A stretch of DNA of 64,000 nt from Opitutaceae bacterium (GCA_027490995.1 JAIXWY010000011.1:372001-436000); one strand, 5' to 3'; positions 26,196-35,444 are shown, numbered from the stretch's first letter. Program-made: numbers and translations. The notes: a model not told the origin generated them from the sequence alone.

Positions 26196-27653
26196 TCACG
26201 CGCGCAAGCTTTGGAATGCGCTCAATGCCTCCGCACGCGCGGTCGCATGATCTACGATGGGGCGCGGGTAGGAATCGCCCAACCGAACGCCCGCCGCCTG
26301 CAGCACCGATTCCGGAGCGGTCCACGGTTGGTGGATGAACCGAGCTGGAACGCGGGATAGCTCGGGACACCAGCGCCGGACGTACTCGCCCTCGCCATCG
26401 AATTTTTCTCCCTGCAGTACGGGCGCAAAAATTCGGAAGTACGGGGCCGCATCAGCCCCGCAGCCCGCGCTCCATTGCCACCCCAACGTGTTGCTGGCGA
26501 GATCCGCATCCACCAAGGTGTCCCAGAACCAGCGCGCACCCTCGGTCCAGGAGAGCCGCAGGTGTTTGACGAGAAACGATGCCACGATCATGCGCACCCG
26601 GTTGTGCATCCAGCCGGTCGCCCAGAGTTGCCGCATCCCGGCATCGACGATCGGGTAGCCGGTGCGCCCACGTTGCCAGGCGCGCAGCAGATGGCCGCCT
26701 GGATCGGCGCGCCACGGGAAGCGTGCAAACTCAATCCGCAGGGGCTGCGCCGCAGTCTGCGGGAAGTGATAGAGGAGATGATGAGCGAACTCGCGCCAAC
26801 CCACTTCGGCGAGGAACTTGGCGACACCCACGTTTGCCGGAAAAACCCCGCGCGAGGAACCGAGCGCCGCCGCGGCCGCCCAGATCTGCCGCGGACCAAT
26901 CTCGCCGAAATGCAGATGAGGGGAAAGCCGCGACACACCTTCGATGGACGGAATGTCCCGAGCCTCACCATATGCCGCAACCGCTTGAGAAAGAAACTGG
27001 GCGAGCCGCTGCTGCGCCCCGTCCTCACCGGGCGTCCACGCGCTGTGGAACCCGCGATCCCACGGAATTGTGGGACGTAGTCCGAGAGACTCGAGGGGGC
27101 GTGTCGCAGGCCATGAGGCCGGAGCACGGAGGGGGCCGCTCTGGACCGTCGCCGGCGCCCCGACCGGCAAGGTCAGGCAGTGTCGCCAATAGGGAGTGAA
27201 CACCTGAAAAGGACGTCCTTGCTTGTTCGCGATCGTCTGGGGTTCGAAGAGGAGTCCGGCATTGAAGCTGCGCGCATCGATACCGCGGGAAACGAGGTCC
27301 GACTTGATGGCGCTATCGCGGGCGATGCTGGCCGGTTCGTAGCGACGGTTCCAGTAGACCGCGCGAGCACCGGTCGTCGCAACCAGCTCTTTCAAGACCG
27401 TGGCGCTGTCCCCGCTCGCCACGGTCAGCCGGAGCCCTTGCTGCCGCAGCGCCCGGTCCAACGCCATCAGCGAACCGTGCAGCCACCAACGCGACGCACC
27501 ACCCAAAGGCCAAGCTCCCTCCCCTGCATCATCGAGAATGTACACCGGCACGATGGCCTGCCCGCGCTCGATCGCCGCCACCAGCGCAGGGTTATCCTGC
27601 ACACGCAGGTCGTTTCGGAACCAAAGGAGGGTGGGTGCACCAGACATCGTCAA
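26196..27653 (-). CDS. phrB: Deoxyribodipyrimidine (CPD) photolyase
   Basis: A 485-residue class I photolyase. The antenna-domain start is LLWFRNDLRVQDNPAL. The FAD-binding half has SRLSPHLHFGEIGPRQIW, WREFAHHLLYHFP, PIVDAGMRQLWATGWMHNRVRMIVASFLVKHL, and DADLASNTLGWQWSAGCGADAAPYFRIF with the conserved Trp-rich electron path. It uses light to reverse cyclobutane pyrimidine dimers. First of nine co-directional genes, starting 62 bases after the glgA stop; MSGAP two codons later is an alternative start. Confidence 0.95.
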   Translation of the reverse strand: MTMSGAPTLLWFRNDLRVQDNPALVAAIERGQAIVPVYILDDAGEGAWPLGGASRWWLHGSLMALDRALRQQGLRLTVASGDSATVLKELVATTGARAVYWNRRYEPASIARDSAIKSDLVSRGIDARSFNAGLLFEPQTIANKQGRPFQVFTPYWRHCLTLPVGAPATVQSGPLRAPASWPATRPLESLGLRPTIPWDRGFHSAWTPGEDGAQQRLAQFLSQAVAAYGEARDIPSIEGVSRLSPHLHFGEIGPRQIWAAAAALGSSRGVFPANVGVAKFLAEVGWREFAHHLLYHFPQTAAQPLRIEFARFPWRADPGGHLLRAWQRGRTGYPIVDAGMRQLWATGWMHNRVRMIVASFLVKHLRLSWTEGARWFWDTLVDADLASNTLGWQWSAGCGADAAPYFRIFAPVLQGEKFDGEGEYVRRWCPELSRVPARFIHQPWTAPESVLQAAGVRLGDSYPRPIVDHATARAEALSAFQSLRA

Positions 27654-27715
27654 ACGATACGGGTGCGCAGAAATCGCTGCGCCGCAAGCGCTCGGGACAA
27701 ACCAATCGACTCGGC

Positions 27716-29158
27716 TTAGAGCGCGTCTTGGTAAAGCCGCTCGTAAGCGACCGCGGCCTGCCGCCAGCTAAAGTCGCGTCGCATACCGCGCTGCTGAACC
27801 TTCTGCAACGCGGCCGAATCGCGATAAAGGGCCAGCGCCCGGTCCAGTCCTTCCGCCAGCCCCGCCGCGGTCGGCCGAAACATGATTCCCGTGCCCTCCT
27901 GCGGCGCGTCTTCGAGGTCAATGACCGTGTCCACAAGGCCACCGACGCGGGAGACGAGCGGAATCGTTCCGTAGGCCTGGGAGTACATCTGATTCAGTCC
28001 ACACGGCTCAAACAACGAGGGCATCAGGAAGAAGTCTGACCCCGACTCCACGACATGGCTCATCGTCTCATCGAGTCGCGTCGAGAGCGCGGCCCGCCCC
28101 GGCATGGCAGCCACGAGGTCTCGTAAACCAGCCTCGAAACGGGGTTCGCCGGTGCCGAGCACGACGAGGGCCACCGGATTCGCCTCGAAGAAGCGACGAT
28201 TGGCGAGCACCAGCTGAATGCCTTTCTGCTCGGTGAGGCGCGCCACGATCCCAAAAATGGGCCCTGGAAAGGCGAGGTCCAACCCCAGCCGACGCAGCAA
28301 GTCCAGACGGCACGCTTTCTTCCCCGACAGGTCATCCGCCGAGTATTTTGCCGCCAGTGCGGGGTCGGTCGCCGGGTTCCAGATCGCGGAATCGATCCCA
28401 TTCAACAGGCCCACCAAATCCGCGGCCCGCGATTGAATCACGCCATCGAGCCCGCACCCGAATTCCGGGGTCTGAATCTCCCGGGCATACTGCGGGCTGA
28501 CGGTGGTCAGGTGGTCCGCGAACAGCAGCCCCCCTTTCATGAAGCTCATCTGGCCGTAATACTCGAGCCCGTCGATTCCCATGAGCTCCTCCGGCAGATT
28601 AGTGCGCGAGAAGGACTTCATCGGAAACACCCCTTGGAAGGCGATGTTGTGCACGGTGAAGACAGTGCGCAGCGCTAGCATCACGCCGTGCCTCCTCTCT
28701 TCGTAGCGCAGGAAGAGTGGCAGCAGCCCCGTGGGCCAGTCATGCGCGTGCACGATGTCCGCCTTCAGGTCCAGCAGACGGAGCGCTTCGACGACCGCCT
28801 TGGCGAAGAAAATGAAGCGGTTGTCGTTGTCCTCGTAGTCACGCTCACCGTTGCCGTAGATGCCCTGGCGATCGAAAAACTCCTCGCGACTGATGAAATA
28901 GACGGTGAGGCGCGGGGCCGCTTGTAGGGCGAGGACGTCGCATGAGGCGAAGCGATCCCCCATCTCAATCTTGAGACGCAGCCGCCTTTCCGCCTTCTGA
29001 GCTGACGGGTGCTCGAGCGCGCGGCGGTAGCCCGGGAGAAAGACCGCCACCTCGTGCCCGCGATCCGCCAAGGTGCCAGCAAGTGCACCCACGGCATCCG
29101 CCAGCCCACCGGTCTTGACGTAGGGAAAGACTTCGCTGGCGACGTGAACGATCTTCAT
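27716..29158 (-). CDS. glgA: Glycogen synthase (ADP-glucose type)
   Basis: A 480-residue GT5 glycosyltransferase. The N-terminus HVASEVFPYVKTGGLADAVGAL contains the ADP-glucose-binding KTGGL motif. HAHDWPTGL and FTVHNIAFQGVFP lie in the N-terminal Rossmann domain. The C-terminal domain has RLTEQKGIQL and the catalytic E-x7-E region LMPSLFEPCGLNQMYSQAYGTIP. It elongates alpha-1,4-glucan from ADP-glucose. No other glycogen gene lies in the window. It diverges from parA. Confidence 0.96.
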   Translation of the reverse strand: MKIVHVASEVFPYVKTGGLADAVGALAGTLADRGHEVAVFLPGYRRALEHPSAQKAERRLRLKIEMGDRFASCDVLALQAAPRLTVYFISREEFFDRQGIYGNGERDYEDNDNRFIFFAKAVVEALRLLDLKADIVHAHDWPTGLLPLFLRYEERRHGVMLALRTVFTVHNIAFQGVFPMKSFSRTNLPEELMGIDGLEYYGQMSFMKGGLLFADHLTTVSPQYAREIQTPEFGCGLDGVIQSRAADLVGLLNGIDSAIWNPATDPALAAKYSADDLSGKKACRLDLLRRLGLDLAFPGPIFGIVARLTEQKGIQLVLANRRFFEANPVALVVLGTGEPRFEAGLRDLVAAMPGRAALSTRLDETMSHVVESGSDFFLMPSLFEPCGLNQMYSQAYGTIPLVSRVGGLVDTVIDLEDAPQEGTGIMFRPTAAGLAEGLDRALALYRDSAALQKVQQRGMRRDFSWRQAAVAYERLYQDAL

Positions 29159-29240
29159 CGGGATGGCGCGACGAGCAATGCAGGTTAGTCGCGTCTAGAG
29201 AGCTTCTGGAGCGCGGCGCCCAAGTCGAGGCTAGACTCCG

Positions 29241-29263
29241 GCCCGCGTTCTCGCGAAGCGGGC
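29241..29263 (+). other. Hairpin upstream of parA
   Basis: GCCCGC (29241-29246), a bulged G, TTC, tetraloop TCGC, GAA and GCGGGC (29258-29263) form a nine-pair stem about 43 bases ahead of the parA ATG. It may be a leader structure; no T-tract follows. Confidence 0.35.
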
Positions 29264-29305
29264 TTGCGGCCCGGACCCTGTCGGGGCCACCCTCCTACCC
29301 GTCCC

Positions 29306-30094
29306 ATGCGCTCGCTTATCTTCACTATCGCCAACCAAAAAGGCGGCGTCGGAAAAACGACGACGGCCGTGAATCTCTCCGCTGCGCTCGCAGAAAAGGG
29401 GGTTCGCACGTTGCTGGTCGATCTCGACCCGCAGGCAAATGCGACGAGTGCAGTCGGGATCGAGAAACGCGAGGGGGCGAGCCTGTACGGGCCGCTCCGC
29501 GGCGAAGGCACAGCACTCGAGAAGATCGTGCCCACGGCGTACAACAATCTGTTCCTGCTCCCCAGCGAGGAAGACCTCGCGGCGGCCGAGATCGAACTGG
29601 CTGGCGCAGAAGGATACTTGGGGCGCCTCAAGACGGCACTCGCCCCGATCAAGGAGTCCGGAAAGTACCGCGCCATCGTCATCGACTGCCCTCCCTCCTT
29701 GGGCGTGCTGTCGATGAACAGTCTCGCGGCCGCCGACTTTCTCTTGATCGCCTTGCAATGTGAGTACCTCGCGCTTGAGGGCCTGGGCCAGATCCTCCGC
29801 AATCTTGAACGCATCAAGCAGGCTGGGGTAAATCCGACTCTGGAACTCGGCGGCGTGGTAATGACCATGTACGACGTCCGCACCAACCTGTCGCGCCAAG
29901 TGGTGGAGGAGGTGAAGCAGCACCTTCCGGGAAAGGTATTCGACAGCGTGATTCCGCGCACAATCCGTCTCAGCGAGGCGCCGAGCTTCGGTAAAACCAT
30001 TTTCGCCTACGACCCTCTCTCGCCTGGATCCTCCGCCTACCGCAGCCTCGCCAAGGAAGTGATCGCCCGCTTCCAGCTGAAGTCGGCCTCCTGA
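29306..30094 (+). CDS. parA: ParA/Soj-family chromosome partitioning ATPase
   Basis: A 262-residue ParA-type ATPase with the deviant Walker A NQKGGVGKTTTAVNL, DLDPQANATSAVG, Walker B VIDCPPSLG, and the Soj-specific tail VIPRTIRLSEAPSFGKTIFAYDP. It binds DNA nonspecifically and drives origin segregation with ParB. No parB follows here, which is unusual for chromosomal parAB. Instead two ABC-2 permeases begin 13 bases downstream. The ATG at 29306 matches the family N-terminus. Confidence 0.93.
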   Translation: MRSLIFTIANQKGGVGKTTTAVNLSAALAEKGVRTLLVDLDPQANATSAVGIEKREGASLYGPLRGEGTALEKIVPTAYNNLFLLPSEEDLAAAEIELAGAEGYLGRLKTALAPIKESGKYRAIVIDCPPSLGVLSMNSLAAADFLLIALQCEYLALEGLGQILRNLERIKQAGVNPTLELGGVVMTMYDVRTNLSRQVVEEVKQHLPGKVFDSVIPRTIRLSEAPSFGKTIFAYDPLSPGSSAYRSLAKEVIARFQLKSAS

Positions 30095-30107
30095 GCTGAG
30101 TTCGATT

Positions 30108-30914
30108 ATGTCGCTGGCCAAGTACCGCCATGCCTTCGTGCTGGGGCTGCAGGGCAATCTCGTTTACCGCTGGAATTTTGCGGTCCGCGCCTCGCTTTCC
30201 CTGCTGCACCTCGCCTACGTCTTCATCCTGTGGGGTGCCGCGTTCACCGGTCAGGAGACACTCGCCGGCTTCAACCTCAGTCAGACGCTCACGTACTTTA
30301 TCACGATCCTCGTCCTACAGTTTTTCATCAGTGCGATGAATGAGGATTACGAGGTGTCCGAGGAGATCCGGAATGGGTTGATCAATCAGTTTTTGCTCAA
30401 GCCCATCCACTACTTCTCCTATCGCTTCAGCATCTTTGTCGCCGCGCGACTAGTCTCCGGTTCGCTCGCCCTGATCCCCCTGCTCCTCGCGCTCCCCCTT
30501 CTTTGGCCGCATCTGGAGTACCCGACCGACACGTGGACCTATGTCGCCGCGGTGCCCGCCCTGATCCTATCCGCTTTCCTGCAGTTCACCTTGGCTTACT
30601 GCTTTGGGCTACTGACCTTTTGGTTCCTCGAGATTCAGTCGTTCATCATCCTTTCGCTGGCGGTCGAGACGATGCTGGGCGGTCAAGTGTTTCCCTTGGA
30701 CCTGTTGCCCGCGCCGCTGTACGAGCTGTCGTCGTACCTCCCTTACTACTATCAGATGTATTTCCCGGCGGCCCTGCTGACGGGTCGCATCGCCACTCCC
30801 GAAGCCGCCATTCAAGGACTCGGGATCCAGCTGTTCTGGGTGCTGGCCCTGTATGGCGTCGCGCAATTCCTTTGGCTGCGCGGCCTGCGACGCCACACGG
30901 CGGTCGGGGGCTAA
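30108..30914 (+). CDS. ABC-2 family permease, first of pair
   Basis: A 268-residue polytopic membrane protein with about six hydrophobic segments (starting near residues 24, 58, 110, 143, 180 and 232). The style fits the ABC-2/DUF990-type permeases, with EISEEIRNGLINQFLLKP-like coupling text (EVSEEIRNGLINQFLLKPI) between helices 2 and 3. Such proteins work as pairs with a separate ATPase. No ABC ATPase gene is in the neighbourhood. The second permease follows after 15 bases. Confidence 0.82.
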   Translation: MSLAKYRHAFVLGLQGNLVYRWNFAVRASLSLLHLAYVFILWGAAFTGQETLAGFNLSQTLTYFITILVLQFFISAMNEDYEVSEEIRNGLINQFLLKPIHYFSYRFSIFVAARLVSGSLALIPLLLALPLLWPHLEYPTDTWTYVAAVPALILSAFLQFTLAYCFGLLTFWFLEIQSFIILSLAVETMLGGQVFPLDLLPAPLYELSSYLPYYYQMYFPAALLTGRIATPEAAIQGLGIQLFWVLALYGVAQFLWLRGLRRHTAVGG

Positions 30915-30929
30915 GTCGAGCATCTGGTC

Positions 30930-31724
30930 ATGCGTGCCGCACAATATGTCCGAATCTGGCTGGCCGGCGCCCGCTATTCCATCGTGCGAACCATGATGTT
31001 TCGCGGCGACTTCATCATGTGGTCGCTGGTGGAGTTCTTTTGGATGGGAGTGAATCTTGGCCTGATTGGTGTCATCTACCAACACACCGAATCGATCGCA
31101 GGCTGGGGGCCGTGGGACATGGCCATGCTGGTTGGAACGTCCCTGCTAGTGCAGCGACTGCTGATGGGGTTCTTCTGGACCAACCTGTTTGAGATGGGGC
31201 GCAACGTGCGGACCGGCACCTTCGACTTCTTCCTCGCCCAACCCGGACCGGTGCTGTTCATGGTGTCGACTCGTAAGATCGACCTCGACGGATTCCTCAA
31301 TGCTCCGATCGCCCTCGGCGTCGTGATCTACGCGGCCGATCAACTTGGATTGACTCCGACACCGCTGCAGTGGGTGACCTACGCCGGCATGATTCTGTGC
31401 GGGCTCGCGATTCATTACGCGACTCTTCTGTTCTTCATCTCTTTGGTGTTCTGGATCCAGAGCGCCAAAGGCGTCGAGGGAGGCTACTTTGCTCTGAATG
31501 AGTTCTCTCGCCTCCCCCGAGAGGCGCTGCGCGGGATCGCCTCCATCGTGTTCGTCTACGCCCTACCCTTGGTGGTCGTGACGAACGTGCCTGCGCAAAC
31601 GCTGCGCCACGGCCTCGAGCCGCGCCATGGGCTCTGGCTCGCGGGCGCTGCGGCGCTGTGGCTCGCACTGGCGGTCCTTATGTTCCACCGCGGTCTCCGC
31701 CGCTACACCAGCGCCAGTTCATGA
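30930..31724 (+). CDS. ABC-2 family permease, second of pair
   Basis: A 264-residue six-helix membrane protein paralogous in layout to the preceding permease. It has the coupling-helix region GRNVRTGTFDFFLAQPGPVLF and a final membrane helix near residue 233. Probably the partner subunit of an exporter or an envelope-modifying ABC system. Its stop overlaps the rnc start by four bases (ATGA), tying this pair to parA and rnc in one transcript. Confidence 0.82.
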   Translation: MRAAQYVRIWLAGARYSIVRTMMFRGDFIMWSLVEFFWMGVNLGLIGVIYQHTESIAGWGPWDMAMLVGTSLLVQRLLMGFFWTNLFEMGRNVRTGTFDFFLAQPGPVLFMVSTRKIDLDGFLNAPIALGVVIYAADQLGLTPTPLQWVTYAGMILCGLAIHYATLLFFISLVFWIQSAKGVEGGYFALNEFSRLPREALRGIASIVFVYALPLVVVTNVPAQTLRHGLEPRHGLWLAGAAALWLALAVLMFHRGLRRYTSASS

Positions 31725-32473
31725 GCCCGAGTGCTGCCATCGATGCCTTGCAGGAGCGCCTAGGCTACCGCTTCCGAGATCGCCGCCTGATCGAACAGGC
31801 ACTGACGCACGTTTCCTGCGCCGCCGAAGGCACGGGCGGACTTGAGACGAACCAGCGGCTGGAGTTTCTTGGCGACGCGGTTCTGGAATTGGTGTTGAGC
31901 GAACAACTCTTCGCGGCCTTCCCCGAGGCTCGGGAAGGCGACCTCTCTCGTCGCCGTGCCGCCCTGACCAAGGGCACCTTGCTGGCGCAGCTCGCACGGG
32001 AATTGCGCGTGGCGGAAGCGCTCGGGATGTCACCCGCCGAGGAGGCGACGGGCGGCCGGAACAAAGATGCTGCGCTGGAGGACGCCCTCGAGGCCCTGAT
32101 CGGCGCGGTCTACTGCGACTCCGACTGGCCAACCGCCCGTGCCGTGGTGCGGGGATGGTACGGCGAACTTGCTCCGCGTCTGACCGGGCTGGATACGCCA
32201 CAGGAAAACCCCAAAGGACAACTGCAGGAGCAGGTGCACCCGTTTCACGGCACCCAGGCGCTGACCTACGATGTGATCGCCTCCACCGGCCCGGACCACG
32301 ATCGCCGTTACGAAGTCGCGGTCAGGCTGCGGGGAGAGGAAATCGGACGCGGGTCCGGCCCCTCCAAAAAGGCCGCGGAAGAGGAAGCCGCGCGGGCGGT
32401 GCTGCAGAACCCCCGCCGCCGCAGTCTGCTCGGCGGCGCGAAGCCAGACGCCTCCCGCCCGAACAGCCGCTAG
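31721..32473 (+). CDS. rnc: Ribonuclease III
   Basis: A 250-residue RNase III. The N-terminal endonuclease domain has the signature NQRLEFLGDAVLELVLSE with the catalytic acidic residues, and KDAALEDALEALIGAVY for the second acidic cluster. A C-terminal double-stranded RNA-binding domain follows (GQLQEQVHPFHG to SKKAAEEEAARAVL). It processes rRNA precursors and structured mRNAs. The ATG at 31721 overlaps the permease stop. Its stop codon shares the palindrome CTAG with the fabF stop on the other strand. Confidence 0.96.
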   Translation: MSPSAAIDALQERLGYRFRDRRLIEQALTHVSCAAEGTGGLETNQRLEFLGDAVLELVLSEQLFAAFPEAREGDLSRRRAALTKGTLLAQLARELRVAEALGMSPAEEATGGRNKDAALEDALEALIGAVYCDSDWPTARAVVRGWYGELAPRLTGLDTPQENPKGQLQEQVHPFHGTQALTYDVIASTGPDHDRRYEVAVRLRGEEIGRGSGPSKKAAEEEAARAVLQNPRRRSLLGGAKPDASRPNSR

Positions 32474-33813
32474 ACCGCCGCTACGACGAGCGAGGCATTC
32501 GTGCCGCCGAAACCGAAACTGTTGGCGAGGGCGGCACGCACGGGTCGGTGCACCGCATGGTTTGCGGCGATCTGCAACCCCAGCGCCGCCACGGCGGGAT
32601 CCAGATTCTCCAGATTGATCGTCGGCGGAATCACCCCGTCGCGAATCGCCAGGACCGCGGCAAAGAGTCCCATCGCACCGGCGCCACCCAGCAGGTGGCC
32701 CACCATCGACTTGACCCCACTGACGTGCAGCCCCGACAGGTTCGCGGCAAACACGGCGGCAATCGCGGCCGCCTCCTCCCCATCTCCACCGGGAGTCGAC
32801 GTCGCGTGCGCCGAGACGAAGTCGATGGACTGCGGATCAAGACCGGCGGTCTCCAACGCGCGGCGCATGGAGCGCTGCGAACCCTCGCCACCCTCGGCGA
32901 GTGACGAAAGGTGGTAGGCATCGGCGGATGCCGCATACCCGCGGACCTCACCGTAAATCTTCGCGCCACGGCGCCGTGCACTTTCCAATTCCTCGAGCAC
33001 GAAGACGACCGAGCCCTCGGAAAGGACGAACCCGTCGCGATCCTGATCGTACGGACGTGACGCTCGCTCCGGAGCATCGTTGCGCGTGGAGAGCGCGCGC
33101 ATCTGCGCGAAGGCGCCGATGGCGAGGGGCGTCACCGTCGACTCTGCTCCACCCGCGATCATTACGTCAGCATCCCCTCGAGCGATCGCCGCGGCCGCCT
33201 CTCCGACCGCATGCCCACTTGTCGCGCACGCTGAAGCGATGGACATGTTCGGCCCCCGCAGATTGAGCAAGAGGGACGCCTGCCCCGAAAGCAGATTCGG
33301 AGCGATCTGGATAATGAAGAAGGGCGAAATCTTCCGGAATCCTCCGGACTTGAAGGTCTCCTGCATCGCCTCGATCTCCGGCAACCCGCCGATGCCTACG
33401 CCGAGGTTTACGCCCATCCGCTCAGCCGGGATCTCGCTCCGCGCGGCATCGAGGCCGGAATCCGCATAGGCTTCCACGGCCGCACACACGCCGAGATGGG
33501 TAAAACGGCCGAACTTCTTGAGATCTTTCGGCGTGAAGGCCGCCGTGACCGGTTCCCCGGTCGCGCCGCGGGGATGAAGTGGCGCCGGCAGCGCGCGGCA
33601 TGGATCGAGCCCCCGCACTTCCCCGGCGATCCGTGCGCTGCACAGGCTCGCGTCAAACCGCGTGATGGGACCGATGCCCGAACGCCCCGCGACCATGCCG
33701 GCCCATGTTTCCGGAGCAGTTAACCCCAACGGCGTGACGGCACCGATGCCGGTAATGACCACCCGCCGACGAGGCTGGGATGACGGAGGAGGGGCGAAGG
33801 GAGAGGCGCTCAT
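32470..33813 (-). CDS. fabF: 3-oxoacyl-ACP synthase II
   Basis: A 447-residue KAS II. Catalytic Cys is in ASACATSGHAVGEA, and the two catalytic His lie in SAHATSTPGGD and KSMVGHLLGGAG. It carries the FGFGGTNASLV C-terminal motif. It elongates acyl-ACP by decarboxylative condensation. The segment near residues 60-90 (EVRGLDPCRALPAPLHPRG) is longer than in typical FabF. It is monocistronic, convergent with rnc and divergent from the HIT gene. Confidence 0.95.
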   Translation of the reverse strand: MSASPFAPPPSSQPRRRVVITGIGAVTPLGLTAPETWAGMVAGRSGIGPITRFDASLCSARIAGEVRGLDPCRALPAPLHPRGATGEPVTAAFTPKDLKKFGRFTHLGVCAAVEAYADSGLDAARSEIPAERMGVNLGVGIGGLPEIEAMQETFKSGGFRKISPFFIIQIAPNLLSGQASLLLNLRGPNMSIASACATSGHAVGEAAAAIARGDADVMIAGGAESTVTPLAIGAFAQMRALSTRNDAPERASRPYDQDRDGFVLSEGSVVFVLEELESARRRGAKIYGEVRGYAASADAYHLSSLAEGGEGSQRSMRRALETAGLDPQSIDFVSAHATSTPGGDGEEAAAIAAVFAANLSGLHVSGVKSMVGHLLGGAGAMGLFAAVLAIRDGVIPPTINLENLDPAVAALGLQIAANHAVHRPVRAALANSFGFGGTNASLVVAAV

Positions 33814-33915
33814 CGAAGGGGCACTTCAAGCAGTTTTTTCCGACTCCGCAAGCGGCGAGCGGCAGGCCGGCTTTGACTTCTGGACCTCCACCGGATTGCA
33901 TCCACCTCCGCACCC

Positions 33916-34428
33916 ATGGAGTCCCCTTTCGCCTCTCTGCATCCCTATTGGCGCATGGAGTACGTCGCCGGGCCGAGGGAACCGCAGACTCCCCGCCCTT
34001 TCTCTGACCTGCCGCGTCTCGGGGACGATCGGTCCGCACTCATTGTGCACCGCTCCCGGCTTTCGTACCTGATGCTGAATCGCTTCCCGTACAATCCGGG
34101 GCACCTCCTCGCGATCCCTTTTCGCGATGTCGACGATCTCGAGGCGCTTTCTCCGGAAGAGGGTGCGGACCTTCTGGCCGAAATCACGTTCGGCAAGCGC
34201 CTGCTCCGCGTTGTCATGAAGCCCGATGCGTTCAACATCGGCTTCAACCTCGGCCGTCCCTCCGGCGGCAGCATTGATCACTTGCACGCCCACATCGTCC
34301 CACGCTGGACCGGCGACACTAACTTTATGCCCGTGCTTGGGGACACGCGGATCCTCCCTGAGGCGCTCGACGCCACTTGGAGCAAGCTCTCCGAAGCAGC
34401 CCGCACCCTTTCGGCCAGCCCGGTCTGA
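33916..34428 (+). CDS. HIT-family protein (Ap4A phosphorylase/hydrolase-like)
   Basis: A 170-residue protein with the histidine triad HLHAHIVPRW (about residues 118-127) and the preceding FNIGFNLGRPSGGSIDH strand typical of HIT nucleotide hydrolases and transferases. RFPYNPGHLLAIPFRDVDDL is the conserved nucleotide-binding region. It likely cleaves dinucleoside polyphosphates or AMP-adducts. phoH follows 35 bases downstream. Confidence 0.9.
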   Translation: MESPFASLHPYWRMEYVAGPREPQTPRPFSDLPRLGDDRSALIVHRSRLSYLMLNRFPYNPGHLLAIPFRDVDDLEALSPEEGADLLAEITFGKRLLRVVMKPDAFNIGFNLGRPSGGSIDHLHAHIVPRWTGDTNFMPVLGDTRILPEALDATWSKLSEAARTLSASPV

Positions 34429-34463
34429 ACGGCCGAAGCAAGTGCCTTCCTCTCGCGTCCGCC

Positions 34464-35444
34464 ATGGCCACTAGCACGCTCCGCTATCCCACTCCTCGCC
34501 ACCTGAATCAACTCTACGGAGGGCGCGAAGAAAATCTCTCCGTTGTGGAGCGCCTCCTCCATGCCTCCCTCGTCGCGCGGGACGACTGGCTGCGCATCGA
34601 GGGCGACGAAGCGGACGTCAAGCGAGTGGAGATGCTCTTCGGCTTCCTCAATGACCTTCGCACCCAGGGCGTCGCCATCCGCTCAAACGACTTCGTGCGC
34701 ATCGTTGAGACACTTGCTCGCGGGGAGGTCGATTCGCTCCGCCGACTCTTCGGCGAGCCGCTGGTGATCACCACCCAGCGCAAGACTATCGTACCGAAGA
34801 CCCTCGGCCAGAAACTCTATCTGCAGTCGATGATGCGCAATCCCGTCGTCTTCGGGATCGGTCCGGCCGGCACCGGAAAAACGTATCTGGCCGTAGCGCA
34901 CGCGATCAGCCTCCTGCTGAAGAATCAGATCCAGCGCATCGTGCTGACCCGACCCGCGGTGGAGGCAGGCGAGACCCTCGGCTTCCTGCCCGGAGACCTA
35001 CGCGAGAAGATCCTGCCCTACCTACGTCCACTGTACGACGCGATGCAGGACATGCTCGATGCCAAGGACATTACCGTGCTGACGGAGAAAGGGGTTATCG
35101 AAATTGCCCCGTTGGCGTACATGCGCGGCCGCACCCTGAACAACGCTTTCGTCATCCTCGACGAAGCCCAGAACACGACTCCGGAACAGATGATGATGTT
35201 CCTGACCCGACTGGGCGAGGACTCACGGATGGTGGTTACCGGCGACCTGACACAGATCGATCTTCCGAGGAGCAAGCAAAGCGGTCTCGTCGAGGTCGGC
35301 CGGATCCTGCGGGGGATCGAGGGCATCGACCTGCACACGTTTAGCGGTGCCGATGTGGTCCGTCACCCGCTGGTCTTAAAAATCATCGAGGCCTACGACC
35401 GTTACAAAAACCCGATTGGTCAAAGCGACGAAAACGTGGGATAG
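34464..35444 (+). CDS. phoH: PhoH-like ATPase (YbeZ)
   Basis: A 326-residue PhoH family protein. The Walker A is GIGPAGTGKTYLAVAHAI, and RPAVEAGETLGFLPGDLREKILPYLRPLYDA is the diagnostic family block. Walker B is FVILDEAQNTTPEQM, and VVTGDLTQIDLP follows. The ATG at 34464 was chosen; a longer reading frame would overlap the HIT gene. It pairs genetically with ybeY (two genes on) and the 7TM-HD gene in a conserved RNA-metabolism set. Confidence 0.95.
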   Translation: MATSTLRYPTPRHLNQLYGGREENLSVVERLLHASLVARDDWLRIEGDEADVKRVEMLFGFLNDLRTQGVAIRSNDFVRIVETLARGEVDSLRRLFGEPLVITTQRKTIVPKTLGQKLYLQSMMRNPVVFGIGPAGTGKTYLAVAHAISLLLKNQIQRIVLTRPAVEAGETLGFLPGDLREKILPYLRPLYDAMQDMLDAKDITVLTEKGVIEIAPLAYMRGRTLNNAFVILDEAQNTTPEQMMMFLTRLGEDSRMVVTGDLTQIDLPRSKQSGLVEVGRILRGIEGIDLHTFSGADVVRHPLVLKIIEAYDRYKNPIGQSDENVG

